A stretch of 64,000 nucleotides of DNA from Virgibacillus phasianinus (lineage in GTDB: Bacteria; Bacillota; Bacilli; Bacillales; Amphibacillaceae): positions 124,001-188,000 of the forward strand of contig NZ_CP022315.1 in assembly GCF_002216775.1 (NCBI RefSeq). Reading direction: 5' to 3'. Under the pieces are notes generated by a model that ran no database searches, was not told where the DNA came from, and saw only the letters and a program-made list of their open reading frames with translations. Shown here one piece after another: positions 15,537-26,100 of this stretch (position 1 is its first letter; every line of letters starts with the position of its first letter). The position numbers were made by a program, and so were the translations under genes.

Positions 15537-16577
15537 TTATCTTGCAGGCAACTTTTTAGCGAGCAAACAGATAAGTAACACAAGACCCAGATACCCAAAC
15601 AACGGGTACAATGTTGACAGTAATCTTCCATAACCCACCTGACTGATGAGAAAGACTGCAAATAAAATAAGCACAACACCATGATGATATCGAAAGTTAA
15701 AAACGGTCTCGATCTGGCGTGCAATCCCAAAAACGTTCCCCACCACTGAATTGAAGATCTCCCCATAGATAATAAACAAAAACAGGATATGAATAAAGGT
15801 TCCAAAACTTTTCACAATCTCGGCCATTGGGATTTCGTATGGAAAGGTTTCCGGAAAGACAGACAGTGAAAAATGACCACCTAGTAAAATTAAAAAAAGG
15901 ACTAATCCACCGAGAAACCCCCCCCACCTAAGAATGCGTTCATCCCGAATTTCTTTACCAAGCGGAACTAGTACTACCTGTGCCGTCATCAGATTAAACG
16001 AAGCATAGGCTAGGGGAGAAACCGTCCATGACAAAGAATCCGGAAAATGATCTGGAATCATATGCTTCAAAAACTCCTGTGGATATAGATCGAATAGCGA
16101 ACCCGCCACAAACAAACTAAAGATAATCATCAACGGTACAATATAGGAATTGATTGCGTATATGCCTTTCAAACCCTTTAACAATACTGTATAGGAAAAT
16201 AATAAGGTTACCACAACTCCCAGTTGGAAAGGGAGACCAATTTGTTCATGAAATACAGCACCCGCACCGGATAACATGACCGAAGTGATGCAAACAACAA
16301 TTACAAAAATGAAGCTATTTACGACCTTGCCAAGCTTATTACCAAATAAATACGTATTTAAATCCTGATAAGAATAAGCCTGAATTCTAGCGGAGATAAC
16401 CATGATTTTCGTTCCTGCTAAAATAAACAAGAATCCGCTTATTGCAATGCCAATCGCACCAAAAGCACCATTCACACTAAAAAATGTGACAATTTCCTTT
16501 CCTGTTGCAAATCCAGCCCCGACGACCGTACCTACATAGGTGGCAGCTATAATTAATATGGAAACCCATTGCTTCAT
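15537..16577 (-). CDS. YkvI family membrane transporter
   Basis: A 346-residue protein with about ten transmembrane helices, starting ILIIAATYVGTVVGAGFATGKEIVTFF. The glycine-rich GTVVGAGFATGKE segment in the first helix is the mark of the YkvI group and resembles the unwound substrate-binding helix of APC-fold amino-acid transporters. A solute symporter is therefore inferred; the substrate is unknown. It is transcribed toward the DUF418 gene and may share a transcript with it. Confidence 0.82.
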   Translation of the reverse strand: MKQWVSILIIAATYVGTVVGAGFATGKEIVTFFSVNGAFGAIGIAISGFLFILAGTKIMVISARIQAYSYQDLNTYLFGNKLGKVVNSFIFVIVVCITSVMLSGAGAVFHEQIGLPFQLGVVVTLLFSYTVLLKGLKGIYAINSYIVPLMIIFSLFVAGSLFDLYPQEFLKHMIPDHFPDSLSWTVSPLAYASFNLMTAQVVLVPLGKEIRDERILRWGGFLGGLVLFLILLGGHFSLSVFPETFPYEIPMAEIVKSFGTFIHILFLFIIYGEIFNSVVGNVFGIARQIETVFNFRYHHGVVLILFAVFLISQVGYGRLLSTLYPLFGYLGLVLLICLLAKKLPAR

Positions 16578-16768
16578 CTTTTATTCACCTCATCCTTATA
16601 GTTATGACGTAAGCAGCAATAAAAGACGAGCATTTGTTGATTGTTATTAATTGGATTAAAGGCATTTCAAAGAATTTCTATTTCCAAAAGAAAATTATCT
16701 CTTGTTTTTGATGATATTCACGATTACCATTATAATGGTGTATTAGTGGAAAGGAAGCATGAATCATT

Positions 16769-17935
16769 ATGGACAAACGAGTTTATTTTTTAATGATCAT
16801 CTCATTTGTTGTTGGGATGGTTGAATTGATTATCGGCGGGATATTGGATTTAATTGCAGAAGATTTGCATGTCAGCCTTGGACAAGCTGGTTTCTTAATC
16901 ACAATCTTTTCCTTGATTTTTGCAATTGCTTCGCCAATTTTATTAATTGCTACAGCTAAGATTGAACGTAAAAGGCTTACATTAATCTCTCTTGTCATAT
17001 TCTTACTGGGAAATATCATCACAGTTTTCAGCCCATCTTATAGCATATTATTCACTGGGCGTGTTATTTCCGCATTAAGTGGTTCGCTATTAATCATCTT
17101 ATGTCTGACGATGGCACCAAGTATTGTTGATCCCAAATATCGCGGACGGGCAATTGGCATTGTCTCTATGGGAGTTAGTGCATCTCTCGTATTAGGTATC
17201 CCAATCGGCTTAATGCTGGGGAATGCCTTCAACTGGCGCGCTCCTTTTATATTAATCAGCCTTTTAACCGTACTTTCCATCATTGCTATCTATTTGTATA
17301 TGGATAGAGTCGAACCAAAGCCATCCATTCCCATTGGTGAACAACTGGCAACATTAAAGGACCGGAAAATATTTTTTGCACAGAGCACCACATTTTTATT
17401 TTTGGCTGGACATACAACCTTGTACGCTTATTTAACCCCCTTTGTAAAAGAAACAATGGGAATTGAGGGAAGTTGGATAAGTATTATCTATTTAATTTTC
17501 GGGATAGCAGCAGTAAGTGGTGGTGGATTTGGCGGCACATTGGCAGACCTGATGGGCACAAAGCGCACCATTCTAACAGCTATCATTGCGTTTGGACTAG
17601 CAATTTTCGCTATTCCATATACTACCTTCTTCCTTCCATTATTTCTTGGTGTAATGATTGTCTGGGGGATGATGAGCTGGGCAATATCACCAGCCATGCA
17701 AAGTTTTCTGATTGAAGCTTCTCCAGAAACATCCGACATTCAGCAAAGTCTAAACAACTCGGCACTGCACCTTGGGATTGCGATTGGATCATTAATTGGT
17801 GGTGTTGTCATTGAACGAATTTCAATTGAACACACTGCAACCGTTGGTGGTTTATTAGTCATTGTAGCACTGGGTACTGCCTTGTTTTCCATGCAGGAAT
17901 CTGTTGCCCATAAGAAAAAGGGGGCTGGGACATAA
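16769..17935 (+). CDS. MFS transporter (DHA1 family, PbuE/YdhL-like)
   Basis: The 388-residue protein has twelve transmembrane helices. The first helix VGMVELIIGGILDLIAEDL and the loop ATAKIERKRL resemble the B. subtilis hypoxanthine efflux pump PbuE, which is also 388 residues; related DHA1 exporters of drugs, sugars or nucleosides cannot be excluded. No purine riboswitch was found upstream, unlike pbuE. The final residues GAGT and the stop codon come from the left end of repeat copy B, so the original C-terminus may have been replaced. A -10-like TATAAT lies at about 16731. Confidence 0.82.
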   Translation: MDKRVYFLMIISFVVGMVELIIGGILDLIAEDLHVSLGQAGFLITIFSLIFAIASPILLIATAKIERKRLTLISLVIFLLGNIITVFSPSYSILFTGRVISALSGSLLIILCLTMAPSIVDPKYRGRAIGIVSMGVSASLVLGIPIGLMLGNAFNWRAPFILISLLTVLSIIAIYLYMDRVEPKPSIPIGEQLATLKDRKIFFAQSTTFLFLAGHTTLYAYLTPFVKETMGIEGSWISIIYLIFGIAAVSGGGFGGTLADLMGTKRTILTAIIAFGLAIFAIPYTTFFLPLFLGVMIVWGMMSWAISPAMQSFLIEASPETSDIQQSLNNSALHLGIAIGSLIGGVVIERISIEHTATVGGLLVIVALGTALFSMQESVAHKKKGAGT

Positions 17936-18260
17936 CTAAAAATCATGTTTGATGGTCCGGCGACCGCTGCGGAAAGCGCAGTATATTCAAGATGCGATGA
18001 TAGATCCACCTATTTTGTACTACATTTTACCTTTTTCAGTGGCCTCATCTTTGCTACCCTAGCAGGCTCAGCGCGAGCCCACGGAAAGCCCGTAGCGGTG
18101 GACTTACACTCTTATAGTTACGTCGCAGTTTATGGATAATTCTCAGTAAGGTTTACAAAAACAGCCAAGAAAATATCCGAACTAATCCAAATTCTAATTA
18201 AAGAATTTGGAATCATAGTTCGGATTTCTCCATTACTGAATCATTTTTGTCTCAGCCTCC
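17921..18260. repeat. Composite nested palindromic repeat, copy B (internally deleted)
   Basis: The left end GGGGCTGGGACATAACTAAAAATC overlaps the end of the MFS gene, and the right end TTTTTGTCTCAGCC is its inverted partner. The outer left arm joins directly at GCGGAAA to the right arm of the inner palindrome (GCAGTATATTCAAGATG), so the inner left arm and core are missing compared with copies A and D. It ends with ACGTCGCAGTTTATGG, AAACAGCC and a terminator hairpin. Confidence 0.82.
18166..18226 (-). terminator. Terminator of yjzC within repeat B
   Basis: On the minus strand ATCCGAACT pairs with AGTTCGGAT, with an inner stem CCAAATTC/GAATTTGG, followed by ATTTTCTTGG. The inner stem differs from that of copy A but stays paired. 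Confidence 0.75.
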
Positions 18261-18273
18261 TATTGATAAACCT

Positions 18274-18450
18274 CTAATTTTTATCGAGTGTCCACACCCG
18301 GTCAAAATTCGTGTTTTGCGGAAACTTTTCCCCCGCCTTAAGTTTAATTCTCTGGGGGTCTTTTACCATACTGCCTGTTTCACCGATTTCCATATAAACA
18401 CCATTATTCGGCGCTTTTTGTCCGAAACGAAAATGACTGTACTCACCCAT
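18274..18450 (-). CDS. yjzC: YjzC family small protein (58 aa)
   Basis: A 58-codon frame on the minus strand begins MGEYSHFRFGQKAPNNGVYM and continues IGETGSMVKDPQ, with KLKAGEKFP near its end. These are the conserved features of the YjzC family of Bacillaceae (GQxAPNNGxYxEIGETGS). The ATG at 18450 follows AAGGAGTG at good spacing. The protein is short and soluble; its role is unknown. Its terminator is the hairpin at 18166-18226. Confidence 0.85.
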   Translation of the reverse strand: MGEYSHFRFGQKAPNNGVYMEIGETGSMVKDPQRIKLKAGEKFPQNTNFDRVWTLDKN

Positions 18451-18518
18451 CGCTAATCACTCCTTATCTTTGGTTATCTTGGTTTGATTAGCTATTATTT
18501 TCTTCTGTTTCGGATTAA

Positions 18519-19979
18519 TTATTCAAAAGGTTTACTGGCGTTACCAACAAGCACTGCTTTAACCTTCTCCCTGTCTCTTTTGTGAACAAGCACATACAAG
18601 GTATCATCGTCATTTATGATTGAATCCCCTGTGGGTGTTATGACGTTCCCCTCGCGGATAATACCAATTATCAGTGTTTCACTTGGTAACTCAAGATCTA
18701 TCAAATTGGTTCCAACGGCTGGAGACTGCGGTGTCATAGCTACTTCCATAATTTCTGAATCTGTTGTTCCTAGTGTAATTAGTTCCATACTGGGCATTAC
18801 ATCAACATGTTGTTTGCCGGTAAATCCAAATTTAGTAGCAAGCCAGGATAGGGTACTTCCTTGGATTAATGCAGAGATTAGCACAACGAAAAATACGACA
18901 TCGAAAATAAGTCCGCTGTTTTCCACACCTGCTACAATTGGATAAGTTGCCAGAACAATCGGCACCGCCCCTTTTAGACCGGCCCAGGAAATAAATAGTT
19001 TCTCCTTCACACTATATTTCATAAACACCATACTAATAAACACTGCAACTGGCCGAGCGATAAACATTAAAATAATTGACAGCACGATACCCTGCCAGAC
19101 CACTCCAGGCAATTGTTCAGGAAACACTAGAAGTCCCAGTAAAATAAACATGACAATTTGCATCATCCAGGCAAAGCCCTCGTTAAAACGTAATATGGAA
19201 AAACGGTACATAAGATCACTATTACCAACAAAAACAGCCATCACATACACGGCGAGTAAACCACTTCCGCCAAGCGCACTCGTTAAGGCATACGTGAAGA
19301 TTGCAAACCCCATGGCCAGTACAGGATATAATCCCGATGCATCCAGTTTGATATGATTGATAATTAAAACAGTTATTTTTCCAAATAATAATCCTATAAT
19401 CAGACCAAGCCCCATTTGAAGGAAAAAGCCGCCTACAGCAGTCCAAATAGAACTATCCGGCATTTGTATCATTTCAATAAATGCGACAGTTAGAAACACT
19501 GCCATCGGGTCATTAGAACCGGATTCTACCTCTAATGTTGATGTGAGCTTCTTTTTAATGTTTTTGTTGCCTAGAACTGAAAAGACGGCGGCCGCATCCG
19601 TGGAGCCTACAATAGCACCAAAGAGCATGCCTTCCAATAAAGATAGATGAAGAATATACATAGCAGCCCAACCAGTTACGACAGTCGTAATTAAAACACC
19701 GATGGTTGCCAATATACTTGAGGCACCAACAATAGGACGGACATGATTCCATTTTGTTTGCGTCCCACCTTCGAAAAGAATGATGATCAAGGCTAGGATT
19801 CCAATAAGTTGAGTGAGATGAACATTTTCGAAGAATACGTACCCATTTAAAGCCATACCGACTATTAAGAATAACACAAGGGCGGGCAACCCTAAACGCG
19901 TGGAAAATTTTGTAGCAATAACGCCAATGATTAACATCGTAGAAAATAGAAATATCAAGGTCTCAATAGATAACTGCAA
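18519..19979 (-). CDS. K+/H+ antiporter, NhaP2/CvrA type (CPA1 with TrkA_C domain)
   Basis: The 486-residue protein has about twelve transmembrane helices and a C-terminal TrkA_C regulatory domain (about residues 400-480). The core motifs GSTDAAAVFSVL near residue 125 and ESGSNDPMAVFLT near residue 152 hold the ion-binding acids of the NhaP2 group. These antiporters export K+ (or Na+) in exchange for protons, important for ion balance at high salt or high pH. The start is TTG at 19979, with AGGAGG upstream. It stands alone in its direction. Ion specificity is inferred from the TrkA_C form. Confidence 0.88.
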   Translation of the reverse strand: MQLSIETLIFLFSTMLIIGVIATKFSTRLGLPALVLFLIVGMALNGYVFFENVHLTQLIGILALIIILFEGGTQTKWNHVRPIVGASSILATIGVLITTVVTGWAAMYILHLSLLEGMLFGAIVGSTDAAAVFSVLGNKNIKKKLTSTLEVESGSNDPMAVFLTVAFIEMIQMPDSSIWTAVGGFFLQMGLGLIIGLLFGKITVLIINHIKLDASGLYPVLAMGFAIFTYALTSALGGSGLLAVYVMAVFVGNSDLMYRFSILRFNEGFAWMMQIVMFILLGLLVFPEQLPGVVWQGIVLSIILMFIARPVAVFISMVFMKYSVKEKLFISWAGLKGAVPIVLATYPIVAGVENSGLIFDVVFFVVLISALIQGSTLSWLATKFGFTGKQHVDVMPSMELITLGTTDSEIMEVAMTPQSPAVGTNLIDLELPSETLIIGIIREGNVITPTGDSIINDDDTLYVLVHKRDREKVKAVLVGNASKPFE

Positions 19980-20085
19980 GTTTATGTATCCCTCCTGGAC
20001 AACTTTTTACCAATAGTATCTACCTATAATGATACCTATAATTTAACAAAAAAACAAAAAACTTGGCTTAAGGTAAAGGAAGAAC

Positions 20086-20125
20086 CGACAAGCAAACACC
20101 TGTAAAAAGTATGCCTGTCGGCTAA
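20086..20125 (-). terminator. Probable terminator of the amidohydrolase operon
   Basis: On the minus strand GCCGACAGGCA pairs imperfectly with TGCTTGTCGG across an AT-rich loop, followed by TTCTTCCTTT. The stem is imperfect, so this is a moderate call. Confidence 0.5.
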
Positions 20126-20135
20126 ATGACCTCCA

Positions 20136-21518
20136 TTACAGGGCTGAATTCAGACCTGTACGATGCAAAACACGAATGATAGATTCATTTGATTTGTAGA
20201 GAACTTCATCCAAATTCATGGTAAGTAATTGCCGATCCTTCATTAGTACACGGCCATCCACCATGGTCATCACAACATCTGAAGCTATTGCTGAATAGAC
20301 AATCCTAGTATAAATGTTTTCTTTCGAGTTTACCTGTGGCTCATTTGGCCAAGTATGTGGTTCTCGTAAATCAAGAATTGCAATATCAGCTCTTTTTCCT
20401 GCTTCAATACTGCCAATTTCATCTTCCAGACCTAGCGCACGTGCACCGCCAAGCGTTGACATTTCAAAAACTTGCTCGGCCCTCGGTGGAATGACCGGGT
20501 TCTGATGGAGCCCTTTTTGAATGTAGGCGGCTAGGCGCATTTCATGAAGATTAGAGAGGTTATTGTTGTCTGATCCATCTGGGCCAATGCTAACATTGAC
20601 ACCAGTTTCCATCATCTTTGGAATTGGTGCGATTCCGGAGGCGAGATATAGGTTTGCTGAAGGACAATGAGAAACATGGCACCCACGCTCAGCCATAATT
20701 TCAATTTCCTTATCATTTAAATGAACACAATGTGCGAGGATAGTTCTAGGATTAATTAATCCAATCGAATCATAATATTCAACTTCCCTCATACCAGTGC
20801 GATCAACAATGATACGTTCCTCTTCTTCCGTTTCAGCGGAATGAGTGTGAACATGGGCACCGTACCTCCTGGAAAAATCTGCGGTTAATTCTAAAAGTTC
20901 CTTTGTACAAGTAGGGGCATACCTTGGCGCAAAGCAGTAACGAATTCTCCCGTCATCACGTCCATCCCACTTGTTGAATAAAGCAACACTTTCTCCAAAG
21001 GCCACATCAGTGGGCTGGATCATAGCTGCTGGTACGTCGACACTTGGCTGCTCCATATCAATCATCGCTTTGCCTGCAAAACCCCGAATACCTGTCTGTG
21101 CCATAGCCCAGAAACAACTATCCGTATGATATGTTGTCTCCATATCATAAATGGCTGTTGTACCGTTTAGTAATAGCTCCGAAATTCCTAACATGCTCGA
21201 CCAATAATTTGATTCGCTATCATGATTAATTTCCAACGCCATTGTAACATTCAGCCATTGTTCTAACGTTTTGTCTGCCACAAGATTTCGCTGAAGTGTT
21301 TGGGTAAGATGGAGATGGGTTTGGATTAGGCCTGGTATAACATGCTTACCTTTTGCATTTATAACCTCATCCACTTGATTGTAATACATTCGCAAGTCAC
21401 CAATAGCAGCAATGCGCCTTCCTACAACAAGAATATCCTGATCATACAATACATCCCTATTCCGATTCATTGTGATAATCGTACCACCTTGAATCAAGGT
21501 CCGCCTTTCTTGTTTCAT
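20136..21518 (-). CDS. ATZ/TRZ-type amidohydrolase (deaminase/chlorohydrolase family)
   Basis: The 460-residue enzyme has the metal-dependent amidohydrolase fold: QTHLHL with His68 and His70, HVHTHSAETEEE near residue 218, LAHCVHL near residue 260 and the metal Asp in GPDGSDNNN near residue 312. This is the group of hydroxyatrazine hydrolase, S-adenosylhomocysteine deaminase, guanine and 8-oxoguanine deaminases, which remove amino or substituent groups from purine- or triazine-like rings. The substrate cannot be set from sequence. It follows a flavin oxidase gene by 51 bases on the same strand, so the two probably act on one compound. Confidence 0.85.
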   Translation of the reverse strand: MKQERRTLIQGGTIITMNRNRDVLYDQDILVVGRRIAAIGDLRMYYNQVDEVINAKGKHVIPGLIQTHLHLTQTLQRNLVADKTLEQWLNVTMALEINHDSESNYWSSMLGISELLLNGTTAIYDMETTYHTDSCFWAMAQTGIRGFAGKAMIDMEQPSVDVPAAMIQPTDVAFGESVALFNKWDGRDDGRIRYCFAPRYAPTCTKELLELTADFSRRYGAHVHTHSAETEEEERIIVDRTGMREVEYYDSIGLINPRTILAHCVHLNDKEIEIMAERGCHVSHCPSANLYLASGIAPIPKMMETGVNVSIGPDGSDNNNLSNLHEMRLAAYIQKGLHQNPVIPPRAEQVFEMSTLGGARALGLEDEIGSIEAGKRADIAILDLREPHTWPNEPQVNSKENIYTRIVYSAIASDVVMTMVDGRVLMKDRQLLTMNLDEVLYKSNESIIRVLHRTGLNSAL

Positions 21519-21569
21519 GCATATCCCTCTTTTCTGTATACGATCAAATTTTGTTGATCTAACGTGTAA

Positions 21570-22952
21570 CTATTGTAATGGTATGCTTTGCTGAAAATTG
21601 AACACATTTTCAGGATCGTACCTCCTCTTTACATAGATCAACCTATTTATATTGCCTCCATAGTACGCTAATAAATAATCTTGAATGTTTGTATCCGGAT
21701 TTCCTACATAATCACCTGTTGTATAAGCAAGCATCCGTTGACGCAGAACTTCCAGCTCCTGTATCCGTTCGGACGCACTACTCTCTTCCACCCATTGATT
21801 ATAATATTGAATAAATAATTTAGCGTTTCGATAATAAAATGCTGTCTCAGTCGGTATTTTATCTTGAAGTGCACCACCTAGGGAATAAATGAGAACATTT
21901 AATAACGGGGATGATGTATTCTCTAACGTTCGACGTATGGTTGAAATAGCTTCAGGTGTCAGTAGTTCCATGGCATATGCGCCTGACGACTTGTACGTAG
22001 GTTTTTCCGTAACAAATATTTCATTAGAAGTCTCAAAAAACTTAATGGCCCTGTCCCAATTCACTAATTCAATCGTTTGATCTCCTGGGTGTCCAATGTT
22101 TATTAAAGGGCCCAGTTCCTGTCTTGCTTCATCGGGTGTACCCCAAAATACCCCCATTACTTTCAATGGATATTTTTTAAAGTGTTCCATCGGGAATGCT
22201 TTTGACCAGAGATCCAAATGCGAAAACCATCTCCTATCTGCTGTTGAAAAGAATCTTTGCCATGTATCAATTATCTGTTCAACTGGTTGATTCCAGTCCC
22301 AGCCGATATTGAACCAAGTCACGGGAGTCGCGGGGTAGACTCTTAATGTGACAGAGGTTACAATCCCAAAGTTTCCTCCGCCGCCTCCGCACGTGGCCCA
22401 GAATAGATCACTGTACTCGTTGTACTTAGTCGCATAGATGATATTTCCATTTGCATCTACCATTTCAAACATAACCAGACTATCACAAGTAAGTCCGTGT
22501 CTTCGTAAGAGCGGACCCATACCACCGCTTAGGACTAATCCGGAAATCCCCACATCTGAACACGTCCCTCCAACTTGGGTAAGGCCTTCATCATATAGTC
22601 TTCGGTAAAGTTCTGAGCCCGTTACCCCAGCCTGAACAGTTGCAATCCCTTTTTCTTTTTCAATAGAAAGCTGTTTCATTTCGCTAACATCAATCACTAT
22701 GACCCCTGTTCCCGTTGAGAAAGCCTCATGATTATGCCCGCCACTTCTTATTCGAATAGGGACATTGTTACAACGGGCCCATCTTACAGCATGTTGTACA
22801 TCGTTCGTATTTTGACAATAGACGATAACATAAGGAAATTTATTCTTGGAGGCAAAATAGTTCCAATCGAGTCGTCCATCATTGTAACCCGGCTCTCCTG
22901 GAACGATAATACGACCTGATAAATCAGGGCAAGGATCGGTATTGCTACTCAT
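21570..22952 (-). CDS. Berberine-bridge-type FAD-linked oxidase
   Basis: The 460-residue protein has an N-terminal FAD_binding_4 domain (IRIRSGGHNHEAF near residue 66) and a C-terminal BBE domain (YYGGNINRLIYVKRRYDPENVF). His73 and Cys131 (GGTCSDVGISG) sit where berberine-bridge enzymes bind FAD through two covalent bonds, so bicovalent flavin is likely. The group oxidises alcohols, sugars or amines with oxygen. B. subtilis relatives are YgaK and the spore-coat protein CotQ (YvdP), so a spore role is an alternative. The ATG at 22952 is preferred because AGAGGTG precedes it. No signal peptide. It leads the operon with the amidohydrolase. Confidence 0.85.
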   Translation of the reverse strand: MSSNTDPCPDLSGRIIVPGEPGYNDGRLDWNYFASKNKFPYVIVYCQNTNDVQHAVRWARCNNVPIRIRSGGHNHEAFSTGTGVIVIDVSEMKQLSIEKEKGIATVQAGVTGSELYRRLYDEGLTQVGGTCSDVGISGLVLSGGMGPLLRRHGLTCDSLVMFEMVDANGNIIYATKYNEYSDLFWATCGGGGGNFGIVTSVTLRVYPATPVTWFNIGWDWNQPVEQIIDTWQRFFSTADRRWFSHLDLWSKAFPMEHFKKYPLKVMGVFWGTPDEARQELGPLINIGHPGDQTIELVNWDRAIKFFETSNEIFVTEKPTYKSSGAYAMELLTPEAISTIRRTLENTSSPLLNVLIYSLGGALQDKIPTETAFYYRNAKLFIQYYNQWVEESSASERIQELEVLRQRMLAYTTGDYVGNPDTNIQDYLLAYYGGNINRLIYVKRRYDPENVFNFQQSIPLQ

Positions 22953-23076
22953 CAAGACACCTCTATTCATAAATACATTCCTAGTCAATTAATGCGGAGA
23001 GTCGCCTAATTGTGCAAGTACAATTTTTTATTATTCATATGTAAAAATCCTTGCCATACAAGGCGTCAATAATTGA

Positions 23077-23103
23077 ATAAAAAAGGGACCTCATTGAGAT
23101 CCC
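23077..23103 (-). terminator. Terminator after addA
   Basis: On the minus strand GGGATCTC and GAGGTCCC pair across AAT, followed by TTTTTTATTC. It lies 18 bases after the addA stop. Confidence 0.88.
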
Positions 23104-23120
23104 TTTAGATGGTACTGTGC

Positions 23121-26100
23121 TTATTTCGGTACTTCCACCAACAGCTCTTTAGAAAAGTAATACAGATAAACGCTTTTCACTGGTTTCTTCCAAATCCGTT
23201 CGATAGCCTGGCGATAAAGATCCATCTGTGTCCTATACCGTTCCTTCAGCTGTTCCATTACTTCATCCGTAACTTCTTTTTGAATGGCGTCTGTTTTATA
23301 GTCAACAATCAGCACTCCGTCTTCCACTGGAATAACACAGTCAATTACACCCTGAACGAGTACCTGTTCATCCACATCACTGGTCCAGGTGGCATATACT
23401 TCTTTTGCTGATAATGCCAAACTAAATGGGACCTCACGGGAAACTTCTGAAGCATTTAGCATCAGTGCACCAATTTCTGTTTTGAAAAATTCTTCAATGA
23501 CACGCCCATCAATGATTTCTGCTTCGTCTGCAGTTAATATTTCCTTATCTACTAACCGTTCAGCAAATCGTTCCACTTCTGCTTTTGTCCAGGTTTTCAT
23601 CAGTGGAATATGCTGCATGACAGTGTGCATTGCTGTTCCTTTTTCAGCTGGTGTAATGGTCTTATTTTTTTGCATAAATAATGGACGCTTTACAATTGGC
23701 GCTCTTGATGTTTGTACCAGTTGATCCGAACTGTATTCATCTTTCAGCTCGCGCTGCCGCTTTATTTCAGTTACAGTTTGTTTCGCACGGGATGCTGCCG
23801 CCTGCGTATATGGATATTCGTACGATAACTTTTCATCCACTTCTGCATCTAAATCAGCATTTCTCAGCTCGAGCGCCTCCCACTGTTGGATGTTTTCTTT
23901 TAAATTAATATCTTCTTTGTTTACGACATCTTCCAGATTGGCTAATTCACTACCGTGCATGATCGATATAGACCAATTGGATGGATCCATTCTGACTTCA
24001 TTATTAACGACTTCATTTACATCCTCTGCCCGTAAAACTTCACTGGATTGATGACGTATCAAGGCAGGGCCTACCCAATCGAGATATGATTTTGCCTCCA
24101 TGCGGAAATGCTCAGGCATTACCCATTCCGGATGATCCAGTACTTTTTCCCATTTCTTTTGCTTCTTCTCATAAGAAGCCACATTACCAACCATCACGAG
24201 TTTTTCTTTGGCACGGGTCAGTGCTACGTAAAGGACACGCATTTCCTCTGCCAATAATTCTCGTTGCTTTTCTTTTTGAAAGGCATAATACAGCAATGTT
24301 GGATAGGTTATCCTTTTTATCGGGTCAATATATTTGCTGGCGAGCCCTAAATCCTTGTGAAGTAAATAACGTTGTTTTAAATCCTGCATGTTGAATTGTT
24401 TATCCACACCACCAAGGATGACGACAGGAAACTCAAGGCCCTTACTTTTATGAATGGTCATGATTCGGATGACATCCTCCTGCTCACTAAGTGCACGAGC
24501 CGCACCAAGATCTTCCCCCCGTTCTTCCATTCGTTCAATAAAACGCAAGAAGCGGAATAGACCTCTAAAGGAAGTCGTTTCGTAACCGCGTGCCCGGTCA
24601 TACAAGGCGCGCAGGTTAGCCTGACGCTGCCTTCCACCTGGCATGCCACCAACGAAATCATAGTACCCAGTCTCCCGGTAAATTGACCAAATCAATTCGG
24701 ACAATGCCCCTTGCCTTGATGCTATTCGAAACGACTCAAGCAGATTTAAAAATTTCGTTGCCTTTTCCGCCAAATCATTTGTATGCTGCTTCTTATATGC
24801 CAATAATGCATCATAATAACCATGGCTTTTATCCGCCAGGCGAATACTTGCGAGCTCCTCTTCATTCATCGCGACAATTGGCGAATGCAGCACAGAAGCG
24901 AGCGGAATATCCTGTCTCGGATTATCAATAACCTTTAATAAACTCAACATCACCTTAATTTCAATAGCTTCAAAATATCCCGTTGCAAGCTCCGCATATA
25001 CAGGTATTCCCTGCTTCTTTAGTTCATCAACAATCGTTGGTGTCCAGGTCATGGAGCGCATCAAAATGACAACGTCACGGTATTGAAAGTTGCGCACTGT
25101 TCCAGTAGATTTATCAAATACCTGAAGTGGTCTAGCACCGTCCTGGCCCGTCCATTCTCTAATCTTCCTTGCATATGCACGCGCTTCTAATTGCGCCTTT
25201 TCCAGATCCGCAAAATTTTCTTCGTCTGTATCCGCTTCTGTCTCTTCATCTGTTTCCCTGTCAATGATTAACAGTTCTGGTTCAGGTGATTCATATGGGA
25301 AAGAATCATACGATTTATTTGCGTAGATCAATTCAGCGTCCCTGTCATAATTGATTTCACCGAGACTTTCATCCAGTATTTGCCTAAACAAATAATTTGC
25401 CCCGATTAATACCTGTTCCCTGCTTCTGAAATTACTTGATAGATCGATGCGTTGACCAGGGTCGTTCGGATCATGGAACTGCTTATATTTATGAATAAAT
25501 AATGATGGTTCTGCGTGCCGGAACCTGTAAATACTTTGCTTCACATCGCCGACCATAAACATATTCCCGTTCCCTTCCCGGTCACTGATAAGCCCAAGAA
25601 TTGTCTCCTGTACCAAGTTGGTGTCTTGATATTCATCAACTAGCACTTCCGTGAACTTTTGCTTGAAGTGACGGGCTACATTGGACGGCAAGGGATTTTC
25701 ATTTCCTGAGTCGTTATCGACTAATAAGGCTAAACAATGGTGCTCCAGGTCAGAGAAATCAACGATAGCTTTTTCTTTTTTTTGTTGTGCAAAACGCTCT
25801 TTGAATTCTTTGACAACCTCTGTTAATTGCTTGATGACTGGAGCGAGTTCATGCATATCTTCCATATGATTGGCAAGGTTGCGCGTGAACCAGCCATCCT
25901 TCATGTCTTTCCAGCGTTTTTTGTAACTGTCACGAAGTTTTTTTACTTTATCCTTTATTTCCTCTGAACACTCCATCTTCTTCCTGGATAATGCTTTAAA
26001 CGAACTGCCGGAAATATACGCTTGCAGGTCGTCCCAGGTTTCACTGTTCGCCTTTGCTTCCCAAATCATCGCAATATCTGCTTCAATTGCTTCCGCGTAC

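Noticed and set aside
16600-16768. Purine riboswitch upstream of the PbuE-like gene
   Set aside because: No conserved purine aptamer loops or terminator/antiterminator pair could be found in the 170-base leader; only a TATAAT-like box is seen.
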